From Cylindrobasidium torrendii FP15055 ss-10 (lineage: Eukaryota > Basidiomycota > Agaricomycetes > Agaricales > Physalacriaceae): a stretch of DNA of 64,000 nucleotides. The notes beneath the pieces were generated by a model. That model did not search any database. It saw only the letters and a list, made by a program, of their open reading frames with translations, and was not told the origin of the DNA. This document shows positions 1-10,884 of this stretch, piece after piece. The stretch is taken from positions 62,001-126,000 of the forward strand of contig KN880432.1 in assembly GCA_000934385.1 (NCBI GenBank), written 5' to 3'. The translations under genes were made by a program, and so were the position numbers. Position 1 is the first letter of the stretch, and each line of letters opens with the position of its first letter.

Positions 1-2740
1 TAATGAATGGTCCAAGTAAATCGAGGAAACCAGCGTACAGAGGTTAGAGATAGCCATAGGGAAGTACATCCCGCCCGTCTCGCTCTGCTCCGGTTGGTCG
101 TACACTTGAGTACACACTGCGCCCTTGAGCCACAAATTACAACAGACGGGATTGATACTCACAAAATTTGAACGCGAGGTAATGCATGCAAAAGGCTGCA
201 CGATAGACAAGGGTGAGCATGTAGCAAGGAAGCATGCGCGAAAAGCACGCACTGACGAGCGCCATGAGGTTAATCATTGGGCTCAAAATACTATATGCAA
301 AGGCTATAGTCGCAAGGAGAGAAAGTCGCGGCATGATAACGCCAAAGTCACCGGCTGGCATCATGAAGGTCACTTCGTATGCCTGTCGGGGTGTCCGTCC
401 GAGGAATAATTTGCGTCCAAAGTGCATCAGCATTGGTACCAGTTGTGCGAGGGCTCCGCCGGCGGCTGCAAGTCCTTGGGTGGCTATGGAAAAATATGTG
501 AGCGCCAACTGATGGAGAAATTGGCAGCCAAGACGCACAAAGATATGTAAGGAAGAAGATAGCGGCTCCGGGGAGCTGCTGTGCGAGCTGTTGGACAGTC
601 TGCGTTGGCTGCTCGACAATCTATAGGGAGACGGGGTCAACGGCAATACAGTAGGTCCGCTAGGATGGCGCTCTCACGTCTTGTATAGCTGGGAAAAAAT
701 GATGAACAGACGATTCCGGATGGGATATCTGAGAGCGCACCTTGCGTTATACCCGAACTCAGTGTGACAATGAGGAAACCGTGGCTTGCGACTAGGTTAA
801 GCCATAAAAGGGACGATACTCAATGTAAGGACTTACATGAGGAGAAAAAGAAAGAAGCGCTTATATACGCTAACCGACATTAAGGAATACCGAGGAATGC
901 ATTCATACCAAGCCAAAGCTAAGGTACTTGCATTAGCTGCCATCGAGGCGTCTAGTCACTGGCGACATACCTTTGAGAACAAGCGGCAACAGAGCAAATA
1001 GAATAGCGAGTAAAGTAGGAGGAAGTACACCTTGTACAATAGCAGGTACCGGGTCGTGCGCTGTACACACCCACGCAAGCCACCTTGGCGAACGGTGATC
1101 AGTCCAACTTCATGCAAGCGGTTCAAACAAACGCACGTAAATTCGTGGCAAAGATCGTCCAAGTTGCTGAGCGTTCCAATGAATGTGGATGGAAATGCCC
1201 AGGCAATGATAAGGCCAACAGTTGCCAGCCACGAAAGCACTTTGCGTGTGCGCATTTGCAGCGCGCCGTCGTCGAGATTGCTCCATACCACGTCCTTCGG
1301 ATGAGCCTCCATCCACTTTGTATACATTAGGCCTGGCTACGTCCTTCCATTAGCTCTGGTAAAAGCATGAAACAGCCCATGCCGTGGCATGGAGCAGAAT
1401 GTTAATGAGGGCTCACCTCATGATAACTAACACACTGTGCAAGTACGTGCGCTCCCATCTGCAGGTTACATCTCACAAATGCGCTCCCTAGGAACTTTCC
1501 TTCCTTGTCATGGTTTTCCCGTGCGACATCAATCTCGCCATTCAACCTCGAAATTTCCTTTGCACACCACTCGATAGTATCGACCTTAGGTCCCCACAGC
1601 CCCAAGAAACCTGTACGATGCTTCGGTCTCTGAGCAAAAGGAACAAGTTCATCGAGGAGCGCCTTCGAGGGTTCAGGCTGGGGCAGGTCAGGCATAACCA
1701 GCTTTTCCGCATCTTTGTTCTTCTTCTTGAAGGCTTTCCTGTGTGCTTTTAATGTCTTCCGCCAGGACCGCACAGCGTCACGGACTACCGATGCCGATGC
1801 CGTCTCGAGCATCGTGCACGCATCCTGACGCGCCTCAAATAGGTCGTTGAGTGTACGCGTATCGCGGAAAAACCAGACGCGGTCGACACCGCCCGGGATA
1901 AAGCTAGCGAATTGGCGCATGTCGTGATCTGTGGCCAGCTCGTCCGGGACGGAGGTGAGGAGGACAGTGCGCGCTTGGGGGAGGCGGGAGTGTTCTTTAC
2001 TGATGAGGAATTGGTGGCGCATGTGTATGAAGTGCAGCATCTCGTGTCGGACCAGCCAGAATACAAAGAATGTGAGCACATACACCACGGTGATGTGGGC
2101 AGTGAGCCGTTTGTGGTCTTTCTCGTCGACGATGCTGTTTCTTGTTAGTATTTAGAATGGAGAGATGCACGTAGATACGCACTTGACCCAGCTCAGGCGG
2201 TCAAGTCCTACATGACCAGACTGGATGCCGGCCATATCGACGGGGATGATAACCGCAAAACTGAGGAGCGTGAACGCCAAGAATATCCACACGAGCATCT
2301 TGATGAACCGGAGGAACATGTATCTAAGATGGATTGAGTACACATGCAACTGCAACACAGCATATCCCGTACGCGTCAAGTCCGTTCTTGTGTATCTAGA
2401 GAGAATGTTTAGCGCAATGATATCCAGTGAACATGGCTGTAGCGCACAATATCCTTTGACGACGTGAACAATAACGCAGGGAGCCACTTCCAAAGCCCCT
2501 TCGGTAGTTCTTCAGCCCGCTTGCTACAGACAAAGCGTGAGTCGGGGTTTGGCAGATGAAGTTGAGCACGCACTCGGGTGGTGGTAGAAACGTCCGAGGA
2601 CTATAGATGCGCCCCAACTTCTGCTTCAAAATCAGAAATGCGCCGACCTCGACGAGGAGCAGTCCGCCATTGGCCACGAGTGCGGTGGCGAATGTCTTCG
2701 TGGTGCTCTTCTTATTGGCGTCTGCAGCAGAAATGGACAT
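1..2740 (-). CDS. CSC1/OSCA-like (DUF221) cation channel, 3' end outside window
   Basis: Multi-pass membrane protein of the CSC1/OSCA/TMEM63 family, which forms stress- or stretch-gated calcium-permeable channels. Start chosen at 2740, where MSISAADANKK opens a hydrophobic first segment. After splicing, the order follows the family: first membrane helix, PRTFLPPP, ELPKGLWKWLP, DAYMFLRF with a second helix, a third helix near 2080, then the cytosolic domain (RTVLLTSVPDEL, GSAFVRC, HPKDVVWSNL). The membrane block follows, with FIGTLSNLDDLC, VLPPTLLAILFALLP (read across a donor at about 968) and LGRTPRQAYEVTF. Near 30-100 the exon YDQPEQSETGG and FPMAISNL is still in frame, so the gene continues beyond base 1. 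At least seven introns of about 50 nt. The first exon ends near 2574. It lies 249 bp downstream of the AP-1 sigma gene on the same strand. Family certain; the exact channel role is inferred. Confidence 0.9.
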
Positions 2741-2989
2741 GGTGCATGCCGTGTACCGATGATAGAGGGAGAGGACAAGGAGTGCGAATACAATAAAGGT
2801 ACGAAACAAGGCAAGTATAACAACCGATAGCGCGTATGATCCCCCACGAGGTCCGGGCTCTGAAGGCCATTCGCCAACGGATCAATCAAGCAAGCAGGGA
2901 TTTGGCGCGTGGCGCTCCGCAATGTGCTTTGGCCTTCTTACTACGAAAAGCAAAGTCCCATTTCAAAGCACGCAACCATAAATTCCACA

Positions 2990-3823
2990 CTACGTTATCA
3001 TAGCAGCTGGGTAGAGGTGAATACAGCAACGACACCGGGAGGAAAGGCTGACCTGTTCGAGAACCAATCCGCGCGATGGTGTCGTCGGAATTCTCCTGCT
3101 CCTCAACACTGTCGGCTTGAGTAATCTGGGGAAAGATATGGGTACAGAGACGCGTGGGGCATAGGCCTGAACATACAACGCGCAGGACGGACTTCTTGGA
3201 CGATTCCTGTAGTTCGCCTGCAATGATCAGCTCGTCCAGAATCTGTGAAAGCGGAGTGAGAACGATATAGGCATAAATGAAACTAAACTCACAGCATAGG
3301 CCTTTTGGAAGTTGAATATGCTGTAGTGCTCATGTTCACAGTGTGCGGTGCATCATGTTTTGGCTACGTACAGATCCAGCTCGCAAACCTGTGGTCGGTG
3401 AGCTAGGGAACTTGTGCCGCAACGAGGAACTCACATTTCCGAAATAGCGATCCAAGACTTCGACGTATCGGTGAATTATCTCCAGTGTCACGAGCTCATT
3501 GTCGTGCGAGCCCACCCCACATACGAAGAACAACGACGCGTATCGACGGTATATAATCTTGCTATCTGCTCCGCATTAAGCTTCATCTCTAGGATCACTT
3601 TGCAACGCACCTTTGTACTCTAATACGTTGCACATCTTTGTCCGGCGCGCTAGCACCAGCTGTGTTACATCCTTGATGATCTTGTCCTTTGCCTTCTGAG
3701 GCAGTGTTGTAAACCATTTCGCCAGTCTGAGCTTGCCTGGGCTCGAATTCAGCGAATGCGCTTGTATATGTGAAAGAGAAAAGGCGGGCCTTGGCGAGAG
3801 ACAAGAAAGATGTAGGTGATCAT
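2990..3823 (-). CDS. AP-1 clathrin adaptor sigma subunit, copy A
   Basis: Small (sigma) subunit of the AP-1 adaptor, which recruits clathrin at the trans-Golgi and endosomes and binds dileucine sorting signals. My model has eight exons: 3823-3790, 3736-3611, 3565-3435, 3388-3372, 3320-3293, 3242-3177, 3125-3053 and 3006-2990, giving about 163 residues (AP-1 sigma is usually about 156-160). Motifs: [91 protein letters not shown]. The LVLAR/MC and VCELD signatures point to AP-1 rather than AP-2 or AP-3. The first intron has a GC donor, and exons four and five are only 17 and 28 nt. The last exon is the least certain: without it the frame would read on to about 2880. A paralogue lies immediately upstream at 4468-5294. 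Confidence 0.9.
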
Positions 3824-4467
3824 GGCGGTTACAAGTCAACCTCGATGATCGTGACACACGCGGAGTGAGATTGGAATTTGATATTATTTGAATTTGAGTT
3901 TCAATGTAATCCGAAATAGGCATGAAAGCGCCGCGAATGCCCAGTGGTCCAACTACTTAGCGTATGCGATGGCTTGGTGGCCTAACTTATTGGATTTATG
4001 GGATTGAAATAACCTAATTACAGGCAGTGTGCAAAAGGCGATAGGACAACATCTCGACCTTGAGCTAGATAGCCATTTCTAACGCTCAGCTCGCGCCCAG
4101 CATTACTTATTCGCCCATAGATGTGACCGAATCCTTAAAAGGGAATTATGGCGGCCCGCCTGACGACGAGAGACCGGAAATGGGAATTTCGTTGTGAATG
4201 AACCAGTCCCACTCAAGGGCTCAGGTTAACATGTAGTACATCCATAGTGAACCTGCGACATAGGCCTTCTAGAAACAAGAGGCGAGACGTAAATAAAGCA
4301 GTCAATTATGGTAAGTCTGTAATCATATCCTCTCATTTGAGAGCCAGGATTTCACGTTCAGCCCTCCGCCCCCTCTTCCGCCATGGTGCTCGGCTTGAAT
4401 ACATATACAATGTATAGCGCCGTTACAAAGGCAATCCATCATAGGCCCTCGCTAACGAAGACGTGAC
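3824..4467. other. Intergenic between the two AP-1 sigma copies
   Basis: This 644-bp spacer holds the promoter of copy A and the 3' region of copy B, both on the minus strand. I see no convincing coding exon, tRNA or repeat in it. Confidence 0.6.
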
Positions 4468-5294
4468 TCAAAGATTAAGAGCAGCCATCATGGCACTTGT
4501 TTCCTCTTCGTGCTCGTCCACGTCTGCTTGTCTAACCTACGCCGCTGTCAACACGCGTGTGACTGCACAGATGCAACTTACAAGCTGGATTACACAATTT
4601 TTAGATGATTCTTGAAGCTCCCCCGCAATTATCAGTTCGTCCAAAATCTGTATGTAAGCAGCGGCTGGGTCAATGCCAGAAATAGAGACAGAGGAAGCTA
4701 ATTACAGCATAGGCCTTCTGGAAGTTGAATATACTGGCATCGAAGTGTCAACATGAGCCCCGAGGAATACCCAGGAAGAGTCGTACATACATATCAAGTT
4801 CACATACCTACATGTATAGTGTTAACAAATGGACCCAATGGTTGAAAACCGGCAAGCAAGTACGCACATTTCCAAAATACGAGTCCAACACCTCCACATA
4901 GCGGTGTATTATCTCCAGAGTAGCGAGCTCGTTGTCGTGGGAGGTCACGCCGCACACAAAGAACAGCGATGCATATCTGCGGTATATGACCTTACTATCT
5001 GCCTTGCATTAGCTAGCCCATCCTGTAACTCTTAACTTTCAGCCGCTTTCAAGACCGATGGGGCTTACCTTTGTATTCGAGTACATTACTGGTTCGCGCT
5101 TGACGCGCCAGGACCAGCTGGGTCACGTCCCGAATTATTTTGTCTTTTGCTTTTTGTGGTAGGGTCGTGAACCATTTCGCAAGTCGAAGTTTCCCTGGTG
5201 TGTTGTATGACTATGGGAGCTGGCGAAGAGGAGATCGCGCTCGAACGCGCCTAAGCGCACCTTGACGCGAAATGAGGAAGATGTAGGTGATCAT
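4468..5294 (-). CDS. AP-1 clathrin adaptor sigma subunit, copy B (diverged paralogue)
   Basis: Second sigma-1 type adaptin subunit, about 156 residues. It has the same intron positions as copy A through the conserved domain. Exon 1 is 5294-5261 ([11 protein letters not shown]), exon 2 5194-5069, exon 3 4998-4868, then two micro-exons (VCELDI and IFNFQKAYA), an [15 protein letters not shown] exon, and a last exon ending with TGA at 4468. The first intron uses a normal GT donor. By hand alignment it differs from copy A at about 17 of 134 shared residues. Changes cluster in exon 2 (ARQARTSN instead of ARRTKMCN) and at the end of exon 6 (KNCVIQL instead of KKSVLRV), and the acidic tail is different. 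The open frame through all exons argues for a working gene rather than a pseudogene, but several replaced residues are strongly conserved in AP-1. Confidence 0.85.
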
Positions 5295-5680
5295 CTTGGT
5301 GGCATGAAGTCAAAGAGTGATCGTGTTCCTATGTATCCCTCGCATCACATCAGGGCTAGAGCAAGCCATGGCCGCTGACGTTGGACAACAGCAGACGTAA
5401 CTTACCTCAGGCGCTATGGAATACTTTCGAGAAGGCAGCATCGTCACTTTTGGCTCGTCCAGTGGCCACCCCACTTTGGATAACCATGATCAAGTACTAA
5501 ATCTGGGACACCCTGGGGTTTATTATTGGCTCCGTTACTCCAAAACACGCCTTTCTACTACCTTCATCTGATTCACAACGTCCCCGTACAGTCCAGGACT
5601 ACGTAAAAACGCACAACGTACGCTCGCCCCAGGTCGTCCTCGTAGGCTTGTGAAGCTGTAGTACATAATGCTCGCTCCCT
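5295..5680. other. Intergenic, 386 bp
   Basis: Lies between the SDR stop and the start of AP-1 sigma copy B, both on the minus strand. It presumably holds the copy B promoter. No coding signal or repeat seen. Confidence 0.5.
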
Positions 5681-6751
5681 TTACCATTTCTCCTCCGCTG
5701 GGCGCACTGGTCAAACATTAGCGTTTGTTCCCATGTAATTTCGAAATTCGAACGACATACAGTCAAGTTCCCAAGTCCAAGCAGACTTGTGTTGTTTCGT
5801 CAGATCGAGGTATGACTAACCATGCTTCAGCATTGTTCGACCTAATTAATGGTGAAAGGGACTAACCTGCGCGATACTTTCCGGGCGGAGTCCGACCTCA
5901 ACGCCATCCGCTCTCTCCGTGAGGATGCCTGAAGTCTGTAAGCATTAGAACGTATACGTAGCTCGAACTCCTTACGACCGTCGATAATAGAATGTCCGAC
6001 CTAGTTTACATGCCAGTGAGTGGGACAGCCTCGATCAAGAAAGACAAGGGCGTACATGTATGCCACTTGGGCCAAACTCTTTCGCCAAGCTCTGGCTCAA
6101 TGCCCGCAGGCCGCTTTTCGCAGTACTGAATGCACTGGTGAGTTTGTTTCCTCGGATGGACGCGGTAGCGCCAGTGAAGATGAGTGTTCCATTTGTACCG
6201 GATTGCTCGTCTACATCTGTGTTCGCCTTAAAGCGAAGTATGGTCTCGCGCGAGAACGAGAAGGCTGCGCGCGTATTGGTATTGAAAGTCTTGTCGAGCT
6301 CCTCTTCGGTGATTTCGAGGAATGGTTTCCACACGGCGTCGCCGGCATTCCAGAGTGCTGCGCGAAGAGAGTACTTATCCGTTGGATATGTCGCCTGTAT
6401 GCCCTTGAAAGCTGACACTATATTGCTAGTATCGTATGCTTGCAGAGGGAATGCTTTGGCCTGGTGCACAGATCTCAGTTACAGCGCATGAGATGGTTGG
6501 TACATAGGATGGCACAGACCTCGCCCCCACTTTCCTTGATCTCCTTGACAAGGGAGTCCAGTTTAGCATTTGATCCGTCTCTAGCTCGCGAAAGGAGGGC
6601 TACGGCGTAGCCTGACTTGGCAAAAAGGCGACTGCGTAGAGTTCGTGAGGGCAACGAGTCCAATTGGATACACTGTGACTTACGCCGTGGCTGCCCCAGT
6701 CCCAGCCGCGTTTCCAATGCCAGCGACGATGAGAAGAGGTTGGACGGTCAT
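5681..6751 (-). CDS. Short-chain dehydrogenase/reductase family protein with Phe at the catalytic Tyr position
   Basis: NAD(P)-binding Rossmann oxidoreductase; substrate unknown. Start at 6751 gives MTVQPLLIVAGIGNAAG, with the glycine-rich dinucleotide loop spread over the first 20 residues. After the first intron the chain continues with ARLFAKSGYAVALLSR, a typical second beta strand. Further on come LRAALWNAGDAVWKPF (the NAG-type motif), LIFTGATAS (the catalytic Ser region is replaced by T/A), FSTAKSGLRALSQSLAKEF and GIHVGHSIIDGR. The C-terminus, after three small exons, is LDLRPAEEKW with TAA at 5681. The classical YxxxK motif is FSTAK here, so Tyr is Phe. Fungal relatives with an IDG segment (HVVIDG type) often show the same change, so this may be a subfamily trait rather than damage. 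About six introns. Confidence 0.85.
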
Positions 6752-7298
6752 GATACGAGCAAGAAGAAGAGGGTTGTACGGCGGAAACCAGAGGTAAGCA
6801 TTGCTTTATAGCTCCGAAGACCGATGAGCTCAGTCAGCTCGAGAGTACGTATACGTCTGTCAGCTTTGATCAAATCGCGCGAGACTGCCGTCAGACGGTC
6901 ATGGAGATTCAGAGTGTATGGTGCAAGTCATGTGCGCCATGGAATCGCTATTGAGTCGAAAAGCAGACGGGGAAGAAGGTCAAGATGACAGATCGTAGGC
7001 AATCACTGTAATTAGTCTGTAACGTACACGGTGTTGGTCACACATGTTCATTCTTGATGTTGACCACTGTGCTTCACAAACTTATAAAGGTTGTCGACTC
7101 GCTCTTCTGTTCTCGTCTTCGTCTGAGAGCCCGAGTGCGACAACGTACCATGATCTTTGCTCAATGGGACAACTTGAAATGGCCCAATGACGGACAGGGC
7201 GTTAAAACCTTGTTGACAGCTCAAGTAAATTGTCTGCCACTGCTTGTAGCAGTCAAAGCAAAACTCAAGTTGACCTCATACACTCAGGCGCTACTAAC
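6752..7298. other. Intergenic, divergent promoter region
   Basis: 547 bp between the divergent SDR (-) and amidohydrolase (+) genes. No exon or repeat that I can support; it probably contains both promoters. Confidence 0.5.
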
Positions 7299-8552
7299 AT
7301 GCTCGCCATCGGCGTCGTTTCTTTCTTCTTGCTCACACATGCACGGCGCATCGACATACACAACCATTTTTTCTCTCCTGCTCTCGCACGGGAAGGCGAT
7401 GTGGGCTGGAAGCTGCCATCTGAATATTTCCCTTGGACGCCCGATTTCACGCTAGGATTTCTGCAAGATGCGTCTATCGACGTCGCCGTACTCTCTATCC
7501 CCGCATACCCTGAAGGCGAGATCAGCCAGGACAACCGCGACCTCTCCCGCCAACTCAACTTGAACATGTCGATTGTATGCGCCGAAAATCCAGAGAAATT
7601 CGGCTGGTTTGCTACGGTGCCATTTTTGGACGATGTTAAAGGTGCGTATTCCGAGAAGCATAACGCGTATTTGACGCGTCGGTTTCTGTAGGCGTACTCG
7701 AAGAGATAGAGTATGCACTCGATGTGCTCGGCGCCGATGGAATCGCTTTGTCGTCGACGTACGGCGTCGGTGACGCTGGCAGTGAGTCCTTCTATCCAAC
7801 TCTCTTTATTAGGGAAATCACCAATTTGGGAAGAATACCTTGGAGACGACTTGTACGAGCCCATTTGGGCAGCGCTACATATGAGGGAGGCTGTAGTATT
7901 CGTGCACGGCGCTCAGACGCGTTCTTCGACGCCATGGCCAGACAGGTCACTAGGACTGCCAGTGACCGAAGTCAGTCGTCGCCAAAGACATCCATCATCC
8001 ACTCAATTCTTATAGGTGCCAAACGAGACTTATAAAGCAGCAGCGCATCTTGTAGTGACAGGTCGGATGCTCCTGCCACAGTCATTGTAGCTCGAACTAA
8101 TGCCCTCATCTAGGACGCAAACGCAAATACAATCGCGCAAAAATCATCCTTTCACACATGGGTGGAAGCACTCTCATGCTCGCCAGCCGTGTCGCCGTTC
8201 TCTCACCATACATGGGCTGCAACCTCACCTCAGAAGAGATCCTTGAAGACTTCCAGTCGTTCTACTTTGACACTGCACTTTCCTCGCAAGAAGCAACCCT
8301 GGCGCTCGCCGATGCCTTCGTTCCCCAAGGACATCTACTTTTTGGGACAGATTTCCCTGGTGCGGCATGCATCTTTGCCGTTGTTGCTTAACTTTGACGA
8401 GGTATATCACAGCGGTGACCAGCGAGATGACCGAGTGGTATTCGACCCGCCTTGAGGACTACTACGCGTCTAGGGATCCTAGTAAACTCGACGCAGTGCT
8501 CTATACGAACGCTTGCACGTTATTTCCTCGTCTTTGCCCTGATCATTATTGA
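7299..8552 (+). CDS. Amidohydrolase-2 family metalloenzyme (ACMSD / 6-methylsalicylate decarboxylase-like)
   Basis: TIM-barrel metal-dependent hydrolase or decarboxylase of the group that includes ACMSD and fungal aromatic-acid decarboxylases. All expected metal and active-site positions are visible: HNH in RIDIHNHFF, His in VFVHGA, His in ILSHMGG, and Asp in LFGTDFP. The order fits the family. Five introns restore the frame: after DDVK, after GVGDAG, after LPVTE, after HLVVTG and after TDFP. The C-terminus is LFPRLCPDHY. Start chosen at 7299 because the preceding residues have no family likeness. This gives a short hydrophobic leader (MLAIGVVSFFLLTHA) before RRIDIH that looks like a signal peptide, which is unusual for ACMSD itself. 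Substrate cannot be told from sequence. It is convergent with the alpha/beta hydrolase downstream. Confidence 0.88.
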
Positions 8553-8836
8553 GGAATTCAGCGTCCGCGGATAAACAGAGAACTTTCACTCTGGATTCTG
8601 TTCAAATGATATTTGTAAATGTGTACAGATAAACTCGTTAGGTCTGGATAATGCGTTGGTACATACAGCTTTCGTAGCTCTTCGTGGAATGATTACTGTA
8701 CTTACGTTACTCTATACAACAAGAAATACTTGATAGCCCGTGCAGACTCATAGCGTATGGTAAATTATAGAAGGCAAGTCTGGCGCCATGTAAGAAGCGT
8801 CTATGTCGGAGCCCATGGTGGGTGAAATGGTGCAGC

Positions 8837-10884
8837 TCATGTTTGTCGCAGCCAGCTCATGATTTTTTGGTGACTTTCGCCAGTGAGCATGAGCGCTTGT
8901 CCGTGCTGTCCGGTTTCATCGTAGTGCAGGCTGTTTCCGATTCCGTGGGAGACGAGGTATTGTCTTGCACGCTATTCAATGGTGAGTACGACTCTACGAG
9001 CATAGCTGTTTGATGTCTTTGCGTACATGGGCTTTGATGATCAGGTCTTTGCCACCAAGGACGAAGAGTGTTTTCGAGACATCACTCGCGTTAGGTATTT
9101 CCGAAGCCCACAGCGCGTTGGACGTCCAGTCGAAGCGACGTGTGAGCATGTATGCAATGCCTAGTTCTGAGCTGACGAAATAGCGCATGAACAAGTGGAG
9201 GCCCTGTTTACATTGTCAGTGATCCGTAAGAGAGGCTTAGACATGATTGAGCTCACATTTGTGCATGGGCGGTACAGGAAGTTGAAGCACGTATCTGTAC
9301 AGGGATCAATCAAAGTGAGCCAGTAGCCTACAGCTAACTCACCGCCTTCCCAGCTCGAGAAGCAGACTGGATCTATGAGACAATTTCTTGAAATCTTTGG
9401 ATGTTGTCAGCATTCAATGGCAAGAAGGACTTGGATAAAGTATTGACCATGTGTGGCTTGTCCTTCAACATCCAAGTATGACCATACGTTCCACTGTAAG
9501 ATTATCAATGACATGTGCACCAACCAAAGAGTCAACATACTTGGAATGGCTGAGCATTGTAACGCCGAGCTCTGACCCAGGGCGGCGCACAAGAGCCTCC
9601 TTCGATAGGTCTGTCGAAGCGTTTGCCCACCCCAGCGAGTCCAGGAGTCCCGCAAGACGTTCTGTGGTCTCCTCTCGTGTGAATGGATTGAGATAGTTGG
9701 GGTGGAAGATGTCCTGGCTAATGTGCGGCTGCATGATCACGAGCAGTGGACGGTCGGGAACTTGACGTATTATCCTAGTCAAAGCCACTTTGTACTGCGA
9801 GATGCCCGAGCCCAATCCGTAGAAGAACACAATCGGACGCTCCTTTGAGCTCGGGTTCCAGGTCTTCGGCGTCCGTATTGCGTATCTATCGTGGTTCTGT
9901 TCAGCGAATAGAGTGGGCTGAGGGGAATTGACGTACTCCATGCCGTTGTATGAAGAGAACTCAAACTGGTATTTCCATTGAAGACGCTTGGTTGTGACCC
10001 AGTTGATGGCGAAGATAATGGCGTACATGACCAGAGGACGGCTGTAAACGTTCTACACGAGATGAGCACCGCGTGAGCCACACACACAATCACAGTCCAT
10101 ACCAGCGTATCCAAGGAGATCCTGAAAGGTTTGGTCTCGGGGTTGCTGCCTTCCGGAATCTTTCGCCCGATGCGCTTCTCCATTGACCCCAGTGCGCGCT
10201 CGAGGACCTCCTGCTCCTGCGTCGACATGCGTTCCAGAGGCGGCATGTCCGCATTGTAAATGGCCCAGTATAGCCACTGCCGACATTCATGCCTTCGGAC
10301 TTGCGACCATGGCACGCGATAAAACCATCTATGTATACAAGGTGAGTTCCAACAGCCAGTGCGAGGGTAAAGGGTAGCACATACGTCCTGAATGCATGCC
10401 TGAAATCACAAGCCCGTGGATCGTTGTAATCCAACTCTGCGACGTCTTCCCAAGGACTGGCAGGGCGTGCAGCCCCATCGGCCACTTTGTCCGGCCGGAC
10501 GTCGGGGCTGATGAGGCCGGCCTTGAGAACCCGCGACAAAGTCTCCTCGAGCTCCTCGACAGTGCGAATGGGAGTCGTGGTGGGAACATCGAGTTGACGG
10601 ACGAGATATCGATAGTAGATATTGAACACGACCTAGACTTTTATCAGCCGCGGGACCAACGACATTCTGCGCGCGCCTACCTCTGCAGACGCAAGGGTGA
10701 AGAGTGCGTAACCTTTCCAGCCCTCGATGAAGAGGTCTTTAGTGAAGAGCGCGTAAAAGACGTAGAGCCAGCATGAAGGCACGGCGAGCCAGACGGGGCC
10801 GACGACAAAGAGCAAGACAAAGTAGAAGGAGAGTCGCCGACGAGGGGTGTGCTCGAGTACCTCTGAGATGTCTGCAGCAGTCAT
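8837..10884 (-). CDS. Membrane-associated alpha/beta hydrolase
   Basis: Large alpha/beta-hydrolase-fold protein with an N-terminal membrane part. Start at 10884 (MTAADISEVLEHTPRRR) is followed by a hydrophobic stretch at about residues 17-47 (FYFVLLFVVGPVWLAVPSCW). Next come a charged linker with W-rich segments (TWFYRVPWSQV) and a second hydrophobic stretch (LVMYAIIFAINW). The catalytic part then begins: PIVFFYGLGSGISQY (oxyanion region), nucleophile elbow SHSNGTYGHTW, NCLIDPVCFSSWEG, acid loop LGGKDLIIKAH, and histidine loop GQHGQALML; TGA at 8837. So Ser, Asp and His are all present, although the elbow reads S-H-S-N-G, not G-x-S-x-G. About nine introns; several must be spliced for the frame to stay open. 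Conserved among agaricomycetes as far as I recall; substrate unknown, lipase/esterase likely. Confidence 0.85.

Noticed and set aside
4468..5294. AP-1 sigma copy B as a pseudogene
   Set aside because: All exons are open, splice sites are normal and the stop lies where expected, so I keep it as a coding gene.
7265..7864. 199-codon minus-strand open frame opposite the amidohydrolase
   Set aside because: The plus strand gives an amidohydrolase with all metal ligands; the antisense frame has no family motif.
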